The translations under genes were made by a program, and so were the position numbers. This document shows positions 19,554 through 29,379 of a stretch of DNA of 64,000 nucleotides, piece after piece; position 1 is the stretch's first letter; each line of letters opens with the position of its first letter. Origin of the DNA: Nitrospinales bacterium (GTDB lineage: Bacteria; Nitrospinota_A; UBA7883; JACRGQ01); assembly GCA_023248495.1 (NCBI GenBank), contig JAHFEK010000006.1, forward strand, positions 1 through 64,000, in the 5' to 3' direction. The notes under the pieces are model-generated. The model worked only from the letters and a program-made list of their open reading frames with translations, searched no databases and was not told the DNA's origin.

Positions 19554-21698
19554 ATGTCAGCCAAAGCGGTCTTTACAAGAGATGTATTTCTCCGTATGCA
19601 GAGACTTGTCTTCATTGTTTTCCTTTTTGCGCTGGGCCTCGCCATCGTCCTCCTTCTGGAGGAACGAAAAGAAATACGGCGGTCGGAACATTACCGCCTG
19701 ATGGACTCGATTGCGGGAGGCCTGAATAACGCCGCCAGCTTGCACGCGCTGGAACGTGGAATCGGCAACACCATTCTCGGCATGGATTTCCCCACTCCCG
19801 CGATGATCCAGCGGTTCAATGAAATTGGCGGCAAGGCGGATATGGAAACAAACGCCGTGCTGCTGCATCTTGAAGAATATATGGCTTTGGATTCCGATCA
19901 CGACGTGGAACGGCTGGCGAACGGATGGAAACGGCGCATGGCGGCGCTTGAAGCGGCCCGCAAAAGGATAACCGCCCACAACATTAAAACGGAAGAATGG
20001 GTGGCCGCCGCCTCTGAAAACATTGAAACCGAATTCACGCTGCGCGACACGATATTCGCCCCGCATGAAATCGGCGAAAAAATCATGTACTACAACATCG
20101 TGATACGGGCCAACATCGCCAAGTTGTGCGAATACGCCGGACGTGAGCGGGCGCTTCTGGGAGGGTTGATCGCCGCGGGCCGCCCCATCACGCCGGAAAC
20201 AATGGAAACATTGCTAGCTTACCGGGTCATTGTGAACGACGCCGCAATCAGGGTATTGGGCTTGCGCCAACTGGAGGAAACGCCCGCGCCGCTTTTAGCG
20301 GCCATCGACCATTTTGAAAAGGTTTTTTTAACCGATTACGAAAACGCGCGTAAATCAGTGTACGCCGCGTCGGCGGCGCGCGCCCCCTATCCGTTTTCGG
20401 GGGAAGCCTGGCTGGTCAAAGCCACCGAAGCGATTGAATCCGGGCTGGACATCTCGCGCGCGGTGGGCGAAATATCCAAGAGCGGCGTTGTTGACATCCG
20501 TGACCGGGCGGTTTTCCGGGCTGGACTTTACCTCCTGGTGTTTGTGGCCGCATTGGCCGTATTCGGCCTTATCCTTTGGCAAAGGGCCGCCCACGGCAAG
20601 CTTGAAGTTGAAAAAAGCGAAGCCGAAAAAGCGACGGAAACAAAAAACAAGCTCCTGGCTCTGGTCGCGCACGACCTGCGCGGCGGCTTCGCCACCATCC
20701 TTTCGCTGTTGAAACGGGCGGGATCCGACGCGGAATCCCAGCCCGCCGGGTTCCGGGCGACGGTCTCCCGCGTTATCCTGATAGTGGAGAATCTCATGCG
20801 CATGACCGAGGAAATCCTGAGCATCAACCGCATCAAAAGCGGCAAGCTGGGGGTAAAACGCGAGTTCATGGATGTGCGCCACGCGGTGGATCTGGTATTC
20901 GAGCGCGTGGCCCAGCAGGCCGAGGAAAAAGGCGCCACGCTGGTAAACGCCATCCCCGCCGGAATGCGCTTTTATGCCGACCCCAACCTGATGGAAGAGG
21001 TATTTCACAACCTGATCACCAACGCCATAAAGTTCTGCAAAAAGAACGAAGGGAGGGTCGAAGTCGGCGCCCCGCCCGGCAAGAACGGCGTGGTCACCGT
21101 TAAAGACAATGGCATCGGCATACCGGAAACGCTGTTGGGAAAAATTTTCAAGCATGAGGAAAAAACCAGCCGCGCGGGCACTTCCGGCGAACGGGGAACC
21201 GGGCTGGGCCTCCCGCTGGTCAGCGACATCATCGGCGCGCACGCCGGTAATATCTCCGTGGAATCATCGGCGGCAAGCGGCAGCACTTTCACGATTACCC
21301 TGCCGTACCGGCGCCCGTACGCCGCCATCATGGGCGATGACATTCAGTTCAAATACCGGCTGGAAAAATTCTTCGCCAACAACCTGGACGTGGAAATGGT
21401 GGAGGTCGATACGCCTTATTCGCTCATCAAAACAACCGCTAGCGGAGGAAGCCCGGAATTCATCATCATCACCACCCAAGGGGGCAGCGGCGATATCCTT
21501 AACTTCCTCTCCGCCTTGCGCCAATCGGATGAATACGCCCGCACACCGCTCATCATCGCCGGGAACGAAACCGATGCCACAAACAAAGCGCAGTACATCC
21601 GCGCGGGGGCCAACCATTTCCTGCAGAAACACGACGCCGAGAAGGAACTGCTTGTCCTGGCAAAACGCTACAGCGGCCCGCGCGACGCCGCCGCCTAG
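19554..21698 (+). CDS. Sensor histidine kinase with C-terminal degenerate receiver-like domain
   Basis: RBS aggagagg before ATG 19554; ALVAHDLRGGFATILSLLKRAG, NLITNAIKFCKKNEG, DNGIGIPE, GTGLGLPLVSDI; receiver-like tail without a clear acceptor Asp. Confidence 0.88.
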   Translation: MSAKAVFTRDVFLRMQRLVFIVFLFALGLAIVLLLEERKEIRRSEHYRLMDSIAGGLNNAASLHALERGIGNTILGMDFPTPAMIQRFNEIGGKADMETNAVLLHLEEYMALDSDHDVERLANGWKRRMAALEAARKRITAHNIKTEEWVAAASENIETEFTLRDTIFAPHEIGEKIMYYNIVIRANIAKLCEYAGRERALLGGLIAAGRPITPETMETLLAYRVIVNDAAIRVLGLRQLEETPAPLLAAIDHFEKVFLTDYENARKSVYAASAARAPYPFSGEAWLVKATEAIESGLDISRAVGEISKSGVVDIRDRAVFRAGLYLLVFVAALAVFGLILWQRAAHGKLEVEKSEAEKATETKNKLLALVAHDLRGGFATILSLLKRAGSDAESQPAGFRATVSRVILIVENLMRMTEEILSINRIKSGKLGVKREFMDVRHAVDLVFERVAQQAEEKGATLVNAIPAGMRFYADPNLMEEVFHNLITNAIKFCKKNEGRVEVGAPPGKNGVVTVKDNGIGIPETLLGKIFKHEEKTSRAGTSGERGTGLGLPLVSDIIGAHAGNISVESSAASGSTFTITLPYRRPYAAIMGDDIQFKYRLEKFFANNLDVEMVEVDTPYSLIKTTASGGSPEFIIITTQGGSGDILNFLSALRQSDEYARTPLIIAGNETDATNKAQYIRAGANHFLQKHDAEKELLVLAKRYSGPRDAAA

Positions 21699-21743
21699 TT
21701 CCCTTTTTGCCCTTGGGGGCAATGTCACGCGGAAACGTGCAAC

Positions 21744-23183
21744 CTAGCCGGGAAAATTGATAACGAGGGATTTCGGTTCGGTCATTTCCCCAATGGCATA
21801 TCGCAGCCCCTCGCGGCCGAGGCCGGAACTTTTCACACCGCCGTACGGCATGTGATCGATGCGGAACGTCGGCACGTCCCCTATCATCACGCCCCCCACA
21901 TCGAGCGTTTCCCACGCGGTGAACGAGGCGCGGAGATCGTTGGAAAAAATACCGGCTTGCAGTCCAAACTCGCTGTCATTGAGAAGCGCCAGCGCTTCAT
22001 CCATAGTGGCATACGGAATCAGTGTCACCACCGGCCCGAAAACTTCCATACAGTTAACTTTCATTTGGGGGCTGGTCTGTTCCAACACGGTCGGTTGGAG
22101 AATGCTCTCCTCTCCTATGCCGCCGCACAGGATTTTCGCCCCACCCTTCACAGCCTCGTCTATCCAACCGAGGATGCGCTGTACCTCGCGTGGGGAGATG
22201 AGCGGCCCAACATTGACCGTTTCGTCCAGCGGGTCGCCGGTTTTCAACGCCGCCACCTTCGGGATGAAGAGCGCCTTGAATTTTTCGTAAACCGCCCGCT
22301 GCACGAAGACGCGCTGCACGGCGATGCAGGTTTGCCCCGCATAACTGAAGCCGCCGGTGACAATCCGGCTGGCGGCATACTCAAGGTCGGCATCGCCATG
22401 CACGATCACCCCGGCGTTGCCGCCCAGCTCCAGCGCCACCTTCTTTTTTCCCGCGATATTCTTTAGCATCCACCCCACGCCGGGACTGCCGGTGAACGAG
22501 AGCATTTTGTACCGTTCATCGCGCGCCATTGTCTCCGCCAATTCGTTGGATGTGGGCACCACCGAGAACGCCCCTTTGGGCCAGGCCGAGGCATCCACAA
22601 TCTCCGCCAGCAGCAGCGCGGTCAGCGGCGTTTGCGGCGCGGGCTTTATCACAATGGGATTCCCCGCCGCCAGCGCGGGAGCAACCTTGTGCGCCACAAG
22701 ATTCAGCGGAAAATTAAACGGCGTAATGCCTAGAATGGGACCGAGCGGAAAACGCTTTATGAAACACTGCCGCCCCTTCGCCAGCGGGTGGATTTCAAGC
22801 GGCAGCACTTCGCCGGAAATGCGTTTCGCCTCCTCCGCGGCCGTAAGGAACGTAAAAAGGCTCCGCTGCACCTCTTGCCGCGCGTTGAGTAACGGTTTCC
22901 CCGCCTCGCGCGCGATAACTCGGGCCAGCTCTTCGGCGCGCGCGGCGATGCCATCATGAATGGACATTAAAACGGCGGCGCGATCCGCCGGCGTAAGTTT
23001 TTTAGTCTCTTTGAATGCGGCGCGCGCGGCTACGGCGGCGGCCTCCACCTCCCCCGAACCGGCGAGAAAAACCTCCCCGATCGACTCGCCGGTGAACGGC
23101 GCGATGACGGAAGCTTTTTTCGCGGTGGCTGTAAAGCGGCCGCCAACATAGATGAGATGTTCCTGCATTGGCTTATTATCCAC
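21744..23183 (-). CDS. NAD(P)-dependent aldehyde dehydrogenase
   Basis: PLGPILGITPFNFPLNLVAHKVAPALAAGNPIVIKPAPQTPLTAL...LELGGNAGVIVH...GQTCIAVQRVFV. Confidence 0.94.
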   Translation of the reverse strand: MDNKPMQEHLIYVGGRFTATAKKASVIAPFTGESIGEVFLAGSGEVEAAAVAARAAFKETKKLTPADRAAVLMSIHDGIAARAEELARVIAREAGKPLLNARQEVQRSLFTFLTAAEEAKRISGEVLPLEIHPLAKGRQCFIKRFPLGPILGITPFNFPLNLVAHKVAPALAAGNPIVIKPAPQTPLTALLLAEIVDASAWPKGAFSVVPTSNELAETMARDERYKMLSFTGSPGVGWMLKNIAGKKKVALELGGNAGVIVHGDADLEYAASRIVTGGFSYAGQTCIAVQRVFVQRAVYEKFKALFIPKVAALKTGDPLDETVNVGPLISPREVQRILGWIDEAVKGGAKILCGGIGEESILQPTVLEQTSPQMKVNCMEVFGPVVTLIPYATMDEALALLNDSEFGLQAGIFSNDLRASFTAWETLDVGGVMIGDVPTFRIDHMPYGGVKSSGLGREGLRYAIGEMTEPKSLVINFPG

Positions 23184-23209
23184 CTTTCGCTTTTCCCGCG
23201 CAAAGATTT

Positions 23210-23283
23210 GTCATCCTGAACTGCGGTGAAGAAACTCTTTCCGGAAAGAGGGCCTTCGAACGTGAACGCTCTCACAGAATGAC
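23210..23283. repeat. Dispersed palindromic repeat copy (core CTCTTTCCGGAAAGAG; ends GTCATCCTGA...AGAATGAC)
   Basis: gtcatcctgaactgcggtgaagaaactctttccggaaagagggccttcgaacgtgaacgctctcacagaatgac. Confidence 0.55.
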
Positions 23284-23309
23284 CACTGGAACGGAGTATA
23301 ATTCACCGC

Positions 23310-24737
23310 ATGAGACGAAACTTTTTTCTGCCGGCAATTCTGTGCGCAATGCTGATTGCTGGCGCGGCGGGGTGCGGTGGCGGACTCGGAGTGCCAAAGC
23401 CGGCCTTCGAAACATCCGAAACGGTAGCGGATATTCCCTTGGAAGAGAGCGGGATTGAAATCCCGGTTATGGTTCAGATGAACCCTATTTTGCGAAAGGT
23501 CGAGGAAAAAGTTCCGCTGGAGTTCAACAGCAAGGGGTGGGAAACCGTGGGAACAAGTCCCGTGGGGGACGTGGGGGTAAAATACCGCGTGTGGCGCGGC
23601 CCTTTGCAAGCGTCCCTCGCCGGGAACAAAGTGACCATCACCGTGCGCCTCTATTATTCGCTGGCGGTGGCGCACAAGCTTAAAGCCGGTATTTTTGGCG
23701 GCGGCGAAACCCCCTGGATGCAGTTCGGCCAGTGCGGCGATGGCCGTGAGACCCCGCGCGAGGCCATCTTCAGGATGGAAACATCGCTCGACTGGGCCCC
23801 GGATTGGAAAGTGCGCTCCAAAACCAAACTGCTGCCGAACCTCTATCCCAACAGTTGCGATTTAACGGCCCTGAAATTCGATATTACCGGCGCGGTCGAC
23901 GGTAGAATCCATCCCCGTCTGGAAGAAGCGGCGAAGCTGATTGATGAACGGATACCGGCGGCGGCCGATTTCAAAAGCACCGCCGAAGAGGCCTGGAAAA
24001 AAATGCAGACGCCGCTGCAAGTGGAAAAAGACGTCTGGCTGCTGCCAAATCCGCGCGAAATACACGTAACCGCGATAGAAAGCTCCGGCGATCAACTTGT
24101 CACCGGTATCGGCATTACGGGAATCCCCGCGCTGGTGGCCGGAAAAATGCCGGCATCCACCATCCTCCCGCTGCCGGAACTGAAAGCGGGCCCAAAGGGA
24201 ACCGGCACATTCAACATAGCGCTCAATGCATCATTGAATTTCGATGCGGCGGCGGAACAGCTTTTCCGGCGGCTTTCAGATAAACCGTTGGCCTTAGGCG
24301 CGCGCCGCGTCAGCATCACCGGCGTATCGATATTTCCATCGAAAGAACGCTGCGTGATACAACTGGGGCTGAAAGGGGACGTGAACGGCACAATCTATTT
24401 CACGGGAACGCCGGCTTACGACGAGGAGAAAGGGTTTTTGTCCCTGGCCAAACTCGACTACACGCTGGAAACCGAGAGCGTTCTGCACACCGCCGCCGAA
24501 TGGCTTCTCCACGATGACTTCCGCAATGAGCTGCGCAAGCAGGCCCAGTGGCGGATGGACGCCGGGCTTAAAGACGCCAAAGGAAAAATAGAACAGGCGC
24601 TCAATGTTACTCTAAACGAACACACCACCCTGCGGGCGGAAGTCAGGGAGCTTTATTTACGCCGCTTTTTTATGAACCAAAATGGTTTCCGAGCCGATAT
24701 CGTCGCCCAAGGCGTCGCCGCCGTCGAGTGGAAGTAG
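23310..24737 (+). CDS. DUF4403 family lipoprotein-like protein
   Basis: Lipobox-like LIAGAAGC; NPILRKVEEKVPLEFNSKGWETV...; overall resemblance to DUF4403. Confidence 0.7.
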   Translation: MRRNFFLPAILCAMLIAGAAGCGGGLGVPKPAFETSETVADIPLEESGIEIPVMVQMNPILRKVEEKVPLEFNSKGWETVGTSPVGDVGVKYRVWRGPLQASLAGNKVTITVRLYYSLAVAHKLKAGIFGGGETPWMQFGQCGDGRETPREAIFRMETSLDWAPDWKVRSKTKLLPNLYPNSCDLTALKFDITGAVDGRIHPRLEEAAKLIDERIPAAADFKSTAEEAWKKMQTPLQVEKDVWLLPNPREIHVTAIESSGDQLVTGIGITGIPALVAGKMPASTILPLPELKAGPKGTGTFNIALNASLNFDAAAEQLFRRLSDKPLALGARRVSITGVSIFPSKERCVIQLGLKGDVNGTIYFTGTPAYDEEKGFLSLAKLDYTLETESVLHTAAEWLLHDDFRNELRKQAQWRMDAGLKDAKGKIEQALNVTLNEHTTLRAEVRELYLRRFFMNQNGFRADIVAQGVAAVEWK

Positions 24738-24892
24738 ACCGTTCTAAAAGGCCATAACCGGCGGGTGGCATGTCGCAAATATTTGCGGGGGCGTCAAAAA
24801 AGTGGGGGAAAATCCTTCCAAATTGACGGGGACTTAGGCTGTGCGACCTTTGCATGGCATTGTAATTACGTCACTTGTCATATTGCATTAAA

Positions 24893-24910
24893 CGGCACAC
24901 AGCTTGCATT
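24893..24910 (+). promoter_or_regulatory. Sigma-54 (-24/-12) promoter upstream of flgB: CGGCACACAGCTTGCATT
   Basis: GG (24894-24895) and GC (24906-24907) separated by exactly 10 nt; GGCAC and TTGCA match consensus; flgB ATG 24933. Confidence 0.75.
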
Positions 24911-24932
24911 TTTATGGGTAAGAGGAAAATTT

Positions 24933-25352
24933 ATGGGACTTATTGGCTCGATACTGTTTAGCGACCGCACCCCGGCGATGCTGAAGAGGTCGCTGGATCT
25001 CAACGCCCAGAAAGCGTCGGTTCATGCCGCCAACATTGCCAACGCCGAGACCCCCGGATACAAGGCATCGCGGTTTGAATTTGAAGGTATTTTACGCGGG
25101 GTGGTGGACGGCTCGGCCATGCCGATGAAAGCTACCCACGCCGGTCACTTTGGCGCGCCGATCCAGGATATACGGAGCATCCAGGGAGTAACCGACATCG
25201 ACTTGACGCCTGGCCGGATCGACGGCAATAACGTGGACATGGAAAAAGAGGTTTCGGCGTTTTCCGAAACCCAGATCGCGTACGACGCGGCGATAACCGC
25301 GATGAACAAGCGGTCCGGCATTATTAAATCGGCCATCACCGACGTGAAGTAA
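24933..25352 (+). CDS. flgB: Flagellar basal-body rod protein FlgB
   Basis: MGLIGSILFSDRTPAMLKRSLDLNAQKASVHAANIANAETPGYKASRFEFEGIL; RBS agagga. Confidence 0.93.
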   Translation: MGLIGSILFSDRTPAMLKRSLDLNAQKASVHAANIANAETPGYKASRFEFEGILRGVVDGSAMPMKATHAGHFGAPIQDIRSIQGVTDIDLTPGRIDGNNVDMEKEVSAFSETQIAYDAAITAMNKRSGIIKSAITDVK

Positions 25353-25362
25353 GGAATAGACG

Positions 25363-25668
25363 ATGAAAATATCCGGGCTTAACACGAACTTTAAGCCGCT
25401 GGGGGCCGACCTCGGCGTCAAGGCGGCGCATACCGGCGTGTCAGCCGGCCAAAGCTTTGGGGACGCGCTGAAGGAATCGATGAACGAAGTGAATAATATG
25501 CAGCTTGACGCCGACAAATCCATCGAAGCCTTGGTCAGCGGCGAAAACAAGGACATCCACGGAACGATGATCGCCCTTTCGAAAGCGGATCTCGCTTTCC
25601 GCATGACGGTGCAAGTGCGCAACAAGGTGCTCGACGCATATCAGGAAGTAATGAGAATGCAGGTATAA
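25363..25668 (+). CDS. fliE: Flagellar hook-basal body complex protein FliE
   Basis: SFGDALKESMNEVNNMQLDADKSIEALVSGENKDIHGTMIALSKADLAFRMTVQVRNKVLDAYQEVMRMQV. Confidence 0.93.
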   Translation: MKISGLNTNFKPLGADLGVKAAHTGVSAGQSFGDALKESMNEVNNMQLDADKSIEALVSGENKDIHGTMIALSKADLAFRMTVQVRNKVLDAYQEVMRMQV

Positions 25669-25711
25669 GCGGCTTTAGCCGGGTTTAATCAGCCCCGGCA
25701 AGCCCGATGAC

Positions 25712-25768
25712 GGGCGGTGACGGCTTGGAGAGAGTAACGTTTTTCCCCGCCACCGCCCTACTTTTTTA
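25712..25768 (+). terminator. Probable terminator after fliE (GGGCGGTG...CACCGCCC then T-run)
   Basis: 8-bp stem 25712-25719 / 25751-25758 followed by tacttttttatt; nested inverted repeats in the loop region. Confidence 0.5.
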
Positions 25769-25816
25769 TTCCCGTTAATAACCCCGGCGGGAACAGCGCC
25801 GGATTCCTGAATTCGG

Positions 25817-26977
25817 CTATTTTAGCGCGGCGGCGAGAACGGCGCGGTAGACGGCGTCAAACGGCTTTCCCGTTTTTTTCGCCAGTGTTTTGCAGTCATC
25901 GTACTCCGGTTTCAACCGCCGCTGGCCGCCGGGGGTGAGCGCTTCCTTTACCCGCACTTCGCCGAATTTCGTTTTCACCTTGATGACTTTGCGTTCCAGC
26001 TCGAACCGCTCGACCTCGTACTGCCGCACGCCAAGCGTGGGAGTTTCCTCCAACATCAGGTTGCGGAGGCCGGCGGCCCTCAGCGGATCGCACAGCACGG
26101 AGAGGATAAATGCCTGCCGCCCCTTTTTCATCATTACGCCAGCCACCCAAACGTCTAGCGCTCCCGCGCCAAGGATTTTCAGCATCGCGTAACCCAGGCT
26201 TTCGGGGGTGGCGTCGTCGATATTCGTCTCCAATACCATCAGCCGCCTGCCGCGCCCCGCAGGCTCGCCCAGCACGATGCGAAAGAGGTTCGGCGTTCGG
26301 TCTTGCCGGATCTTCGTCCCGGCCCCATAGCCCGCGGCCAACGGCTTCATCGCGGGCATCGCCCCAAAAGTTTCGGCAAGCGCGGATGCGATGGCCGCGC
26401 CGGTGGGGGTGGTCAGCTCCATTGGCGTTGCGTCCGGCGTGAGAGGTATCCCTTTGAGCAGCAGAAGCGTGGCGGGAGCCGGCACCGGCATCATGCCGTG
26501 CATGGTATCCACCATGCCACTGCCGGTTGGGATGGGGGAACAGACAAAGCGGGTGATGCCGAGCCGGTGAAAACCGAGCGCCGCCGCCGTGATATCGACA
26601 ATGCTGTCCACCGCGCCCACCTCGTGAAAATGCACTTTCTCGATGCTCTGGCCGTGCACCTTCGCCTCGGCTTCGGCGATTTTTTTAAAAATGGCGAGCG
26701 CGGTTTCTTTCACCGCCGCATCCAGCTTGCTTGTTTCGATAAGCTGGCGGATCGCGGCGTAATCGCGGCTTTTTTGTTTTTTGGTTATCTGGACGCCGAA
26801 GTGAGTGGCGGTGATGCCGCATCGTTTCACCGGCTCAGCGGTGAGGCGGTAACCGTGCACATCGAGCTTTTTCAGCTCGCGTTTTAGATAGGCCAGCGGC
26901 ACGCCAAGGTCGATCAGCGCCCCCACAACCATGTCGCCGCTGATGCCGGAAAACGCGTCAAAGTAAGCGATTGTCAT
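25817..26977 (-). CDS. larC: Nickel pincer cofactor biosynthesis protein LarC
   Basis: MTIAYFDAFSGISGDMVVGALIDLGVPLAYLKREL...VHFHEVGAVDSIVDITAAAL. Confidence 0.93.
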   Translation of the reverse strand: MTIAYFDAFSGISGDMVVGALIDLGVPLAYLKRELKKLDVHGYRLTAEPVKRCGITATHFGVQITKKQKSRDYAAIRQLIETSKLDAAVKETALAIFKKIAEAEAKVHGQSIEKVHFHEVGAVDSIVDITAAALGFHRLGITRFVCSPIPTGSGMVDTMHGMMPVPAPATLLLLKGIPLTPDATPMELTTPTGAAIASALAETFGAMPAMKPLAAGYGAGTKIRQDRTPNLFRIVLGEPAGRGRRLMVLETNIDDATPESLGYAMLKILGAGALDVWVAGVMMKKGRQAFILSVLCDPLRAAGLRNLMLEETPTLGVRQYEVERFELERKVIKVKTKFGEVRVKEALTPGGQRRLKPEYDDCKTLAKKTGKPFDAVYRAVLAAALK

Positions 26978-27732
26978 TTCTGTCCGTACTTTCCCTTGAT
27001 AATCCGGTGGGCCATCGCGGCCGCGCCGAAACCGTTATCAATATTCACCACGGCGATGCCGCTGGCGCAGCTGTTAAGCATCGCCAGCAATGGCGCGAGG
27101 CCGCCGAACGCCGCGCCATAACCGACCGAGGTGGGCACCGCCACCACCGGCGACGCGACCATGCCGCCCACCACGCTGGCGAGCGCGCCATCCATCCCGG
27201 CTGCCACGATGATGCAGTCGGCCCCTTGCAGCGCATCGCGCTGATCCAGCAGCCGGTGGATGCCAGCGACGCCCACATCGTAAATCGTCGTCACGTTCAA
27301 ACCCATGATGGATGCCGTTACCGCCGCCTCTTCCGCCACCGGAATGTCGGAGGTGCCCGCGGTGAGCACCAGCAAGCGTCCGATTTTCCCAACTGGTTTT
27401 TTCTCGACGGTTATCGCGCCGCTCAGCGCGTGGTAGACGGCATTCTGCGCCACCTTCTTCACGGCGGCATACATTTTCTTGTCGGCGCGGGTTGCCAGCA
27501 GCCGGTCACTCCGCGCCAGCAGTTTTTTGGCGATGGCGGCAATCTGCGCGGGAGTTTTTCCGGGGCAGAAAATCACCTCGCAAAATCCCTGCCGGTGCGC
27601 GCGGTGGTGATCCACCTTGGCGAATACAATATCTTCATACGGTTCGTTCACGATTTTCGCCGCCGCACTTTTGGGCGAGAGCTTCCCCTCTTTAACCGCC
27701 GCCAGCATTTTTTCCAGATGCGGCCGATCCAT
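26974..27732 (-). CDS. larB: Nickel pincer cofactor biosynthesis protein LarB (AIR carboxylase-like)
   Basis: Start at MDRPHLEKML; AKVDHHRAHRQGFCEVIFCPGKTPAQIAAIAKKL...VLTAGTSDIPVAEEAAVTASIMG. Confidence 0.92.
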   Translation of the reverse strand: MDRPHLEKMLAAVKEGKLSPKSAAAKIVNEPYEDIVFAKVDHHRAHRQGFCEVIFCPGKTPAQIAAIAKKLLARSDRLLATRADKKMYAAVKKVAQNAVYHALSGAITVEKKPVGKIGRLLVLTAGTSDIPVAEEAAVTASIMGLNVTTIYDVGVAGIHRLLDQRDALQGADCIIVAAGMDGALASVVGGMVASPVVAVPTSVGYGAAFGGLAPLLAMLNSCASGIAVVNIDNGFGAAAMAHRIIKGKYGQK

Positions 27733-28739
27733 CAATAAAACTCCCCCTTCAGGGTGCGCCCCATCAACTCCGCCACCGCCTCTTTGGGGTTTTTCCCCTC
27801 GTGGCAAACGCGGAACACCTCGGCGCAGACCGGCATATCAACCCCTTTGTTCTTGGCCAGCTCGTGCAGGGAGCGGCTGGTTAGCACCCCTTCGGCGACG
27901 GCTTTCATGCCGCCGAGGATTTGCCCGATGCTTTCCCCCGCGCCGAGCCTCATGCCGACGGAGCGGTTGCGGCTCAAATCGCCGGTGGCGGTGAGGATCA
28001 GGTCGCCGACACCCGACAGGCCGGCGAAGGTCGCCTCGGAACCGCCCATCGCTTTGCCCAGCCGCACCATCTCGGCCAAGCCGCGGGTAATGAGCGCGGC
28101 GCGGGCGTTATGCCCCAGCTTGAGGCCGTCGGCGATACCGGCCGCGATGGCGATAACGTTCTTCACCGCGCCGCCCAACTCCACGCCGATCACATCGTCG
28201 TGAGTGTATACGCGCATCCGCTGGTCGCTCAGCAACTCTTGCACTTTTTGGGCGGCTGCCGGATCGCGCGAAGCGGCGGTAATGGCGGTCGGCAACCCCA
28301 TCGCCACCTCTTTGGCGAAGGTGGGGCCGGAAAGGCAGACCAGCCGGCGCGCGGCGGCGGACGGCAGCAGCTCGTCGAAAATCTCGCTCGGCATGCGCAA
28401 CCGGTTATTCTCGATCCCCTTGGTGGCGGAAACAATCACCACCCCGGGCGTGAAATGCGGAATCATCTTTTTGATAACCCCCTCCATCACATGGGAGGGA
28501 ACAACGAAAAACACCACATCCGCACCAGCGGCTTTTGCAAGATCCGCAGTGGCGGTGATGTTGCCGCTTAACGTGAAGCCGGGAAGAAAGGCGTCATTGG
28601 TATGCCGGCTGTTTATCTCGTCAACCACTTCGGACTCGTATGCCCACAGCGTCACCGGCCCCCCTTTGCCGCCGAGGTGACGCGCTATCGCGGTGCCCCA
28701 GGCCCCCGCCCCGATAACCGATGCTTTTTGTGATTCCAT
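27732..28739 (-). CDS. gpsA: NAD(P)-dependent glycerol-3-phosphate dehydrogenase
   Basis: ASVIGAGAWGTAIARHLGGKGGPVTLWAYE...SATKGIEN...LSGPTFAKEVAMGLPTAITAAS. Confidence 0.96.
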   Translation of the reverse strand: MESQKASVIGAGAWGTAIARHLGGKGGPVTLWAYESEVVDEINSRHTNDAFLPGFTLSGNITATADLAKAAGADVVFFVVPSHVMEGVIKKMIPHFTPGVVIVSATKGIENNRLRMPSEIFDELLPSAAARRLVCLSGPTFAKEVAMGLPTAITAASRDPAAAQKVQELLSDQRMRVYTHDDVIGVELGGAVKNVIAIAAGIADGLKLGHNARAALITRGLAEMVRLGKAMGGSEATFAGLSGVGDLILTATGDLSRNRSVGMRLGAGESIGQILGGMKAVAEGVLTSRSLHELAKNKGVDMPVCAEVFRVCHEGKNPKEAVAELMGRTLKGEFY

Positions 28740-28811
28740 GAACGCTATTAGACACAGTAAGCCAAAGCGCCGTCAAATATGATTTATCACCCGTGTCTTA
28801 CTGGGGACCAA

Positions 28812-28863
28812 CGCTGCGAAGAATCCCCCGCCGAAAGGGGGTACTTCATTACGTTCAGGATGA
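28812..28863. repeat. Degenerate copy of the dispersed palindromic repeat (gaagaATCCCCC gccgaaa GGGGGTacttc)
   Basis: Shares gcgaagaatccc with the 58824-58855 copy and ends in ttcaggatgaa. Confidence 0.4.
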
Positions 28864-28918
28864 AAACGGGGAAAAGGGATTTTTCGACGCGTACTCCCTA
28901 AAATGATACGGGGGGCGG

Positions 28919-29296
28919 TTATTTGACCGAAAACGACTTTACCGTGAGAATCTTGTTGTCGTCCTCATCCTCATCCACCACACCGGTTACCACCACCTGC
29001 TTGCCGACCAATCCAAGAAGCTCGTTCCCTTTGGCATCGTCGTTCACCAGATAAAATTCGGTTCCCTCCGCCTTCTCCTCCTGGATCTCCACGGCGATAA
29101 TTTTATCATTTTCATCCACTGCCGCTTTCTCTACGACACCGGTGATAGTGACGTCCTTATCCGGCGCACGGACAACCTCGTTTTGCCGCGCGTGGGCAAG
29201 GGGAACGATGGCCGATCCCAAAAGGAATACACAGATGAAAAAAAGACGCGCGGCGGCCCGGAGAGGAACCGGAAAGCGGAATACCGGAAACACCAT
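28919..29296 (-). CDS. Small secreted OB-fold-like hypothetical protein
   Basis: N-terminal signal; VTITGVVEKAAVDENDKIIAVEIQEEKAEGTEFYLVNDDAKGNELLGLVGKQVVVTGVVDEDEDDNKILTVKSFSV. Confidence 0.6.
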   Translation of the reverse strand: MVFPVFRFPVPLRAAARLFFICVFLLGSAIVPLAHARQNEVVRAPDKDVTITGVVEKAAVDENDKIIAVEIQEEKAEGTEFYLVNDDAKGNELLGLVGKQVVVTGVVDEDEDDNKILTVKSFSVK

Positions 29297-29379
29297 GGGC
29301 TGTATTATATCCTATTAGCGCCATTTGCAATGCGATCTCATTCCTTGCATTGCGGCGGATGGCGCGGCAGAATCTGGGT

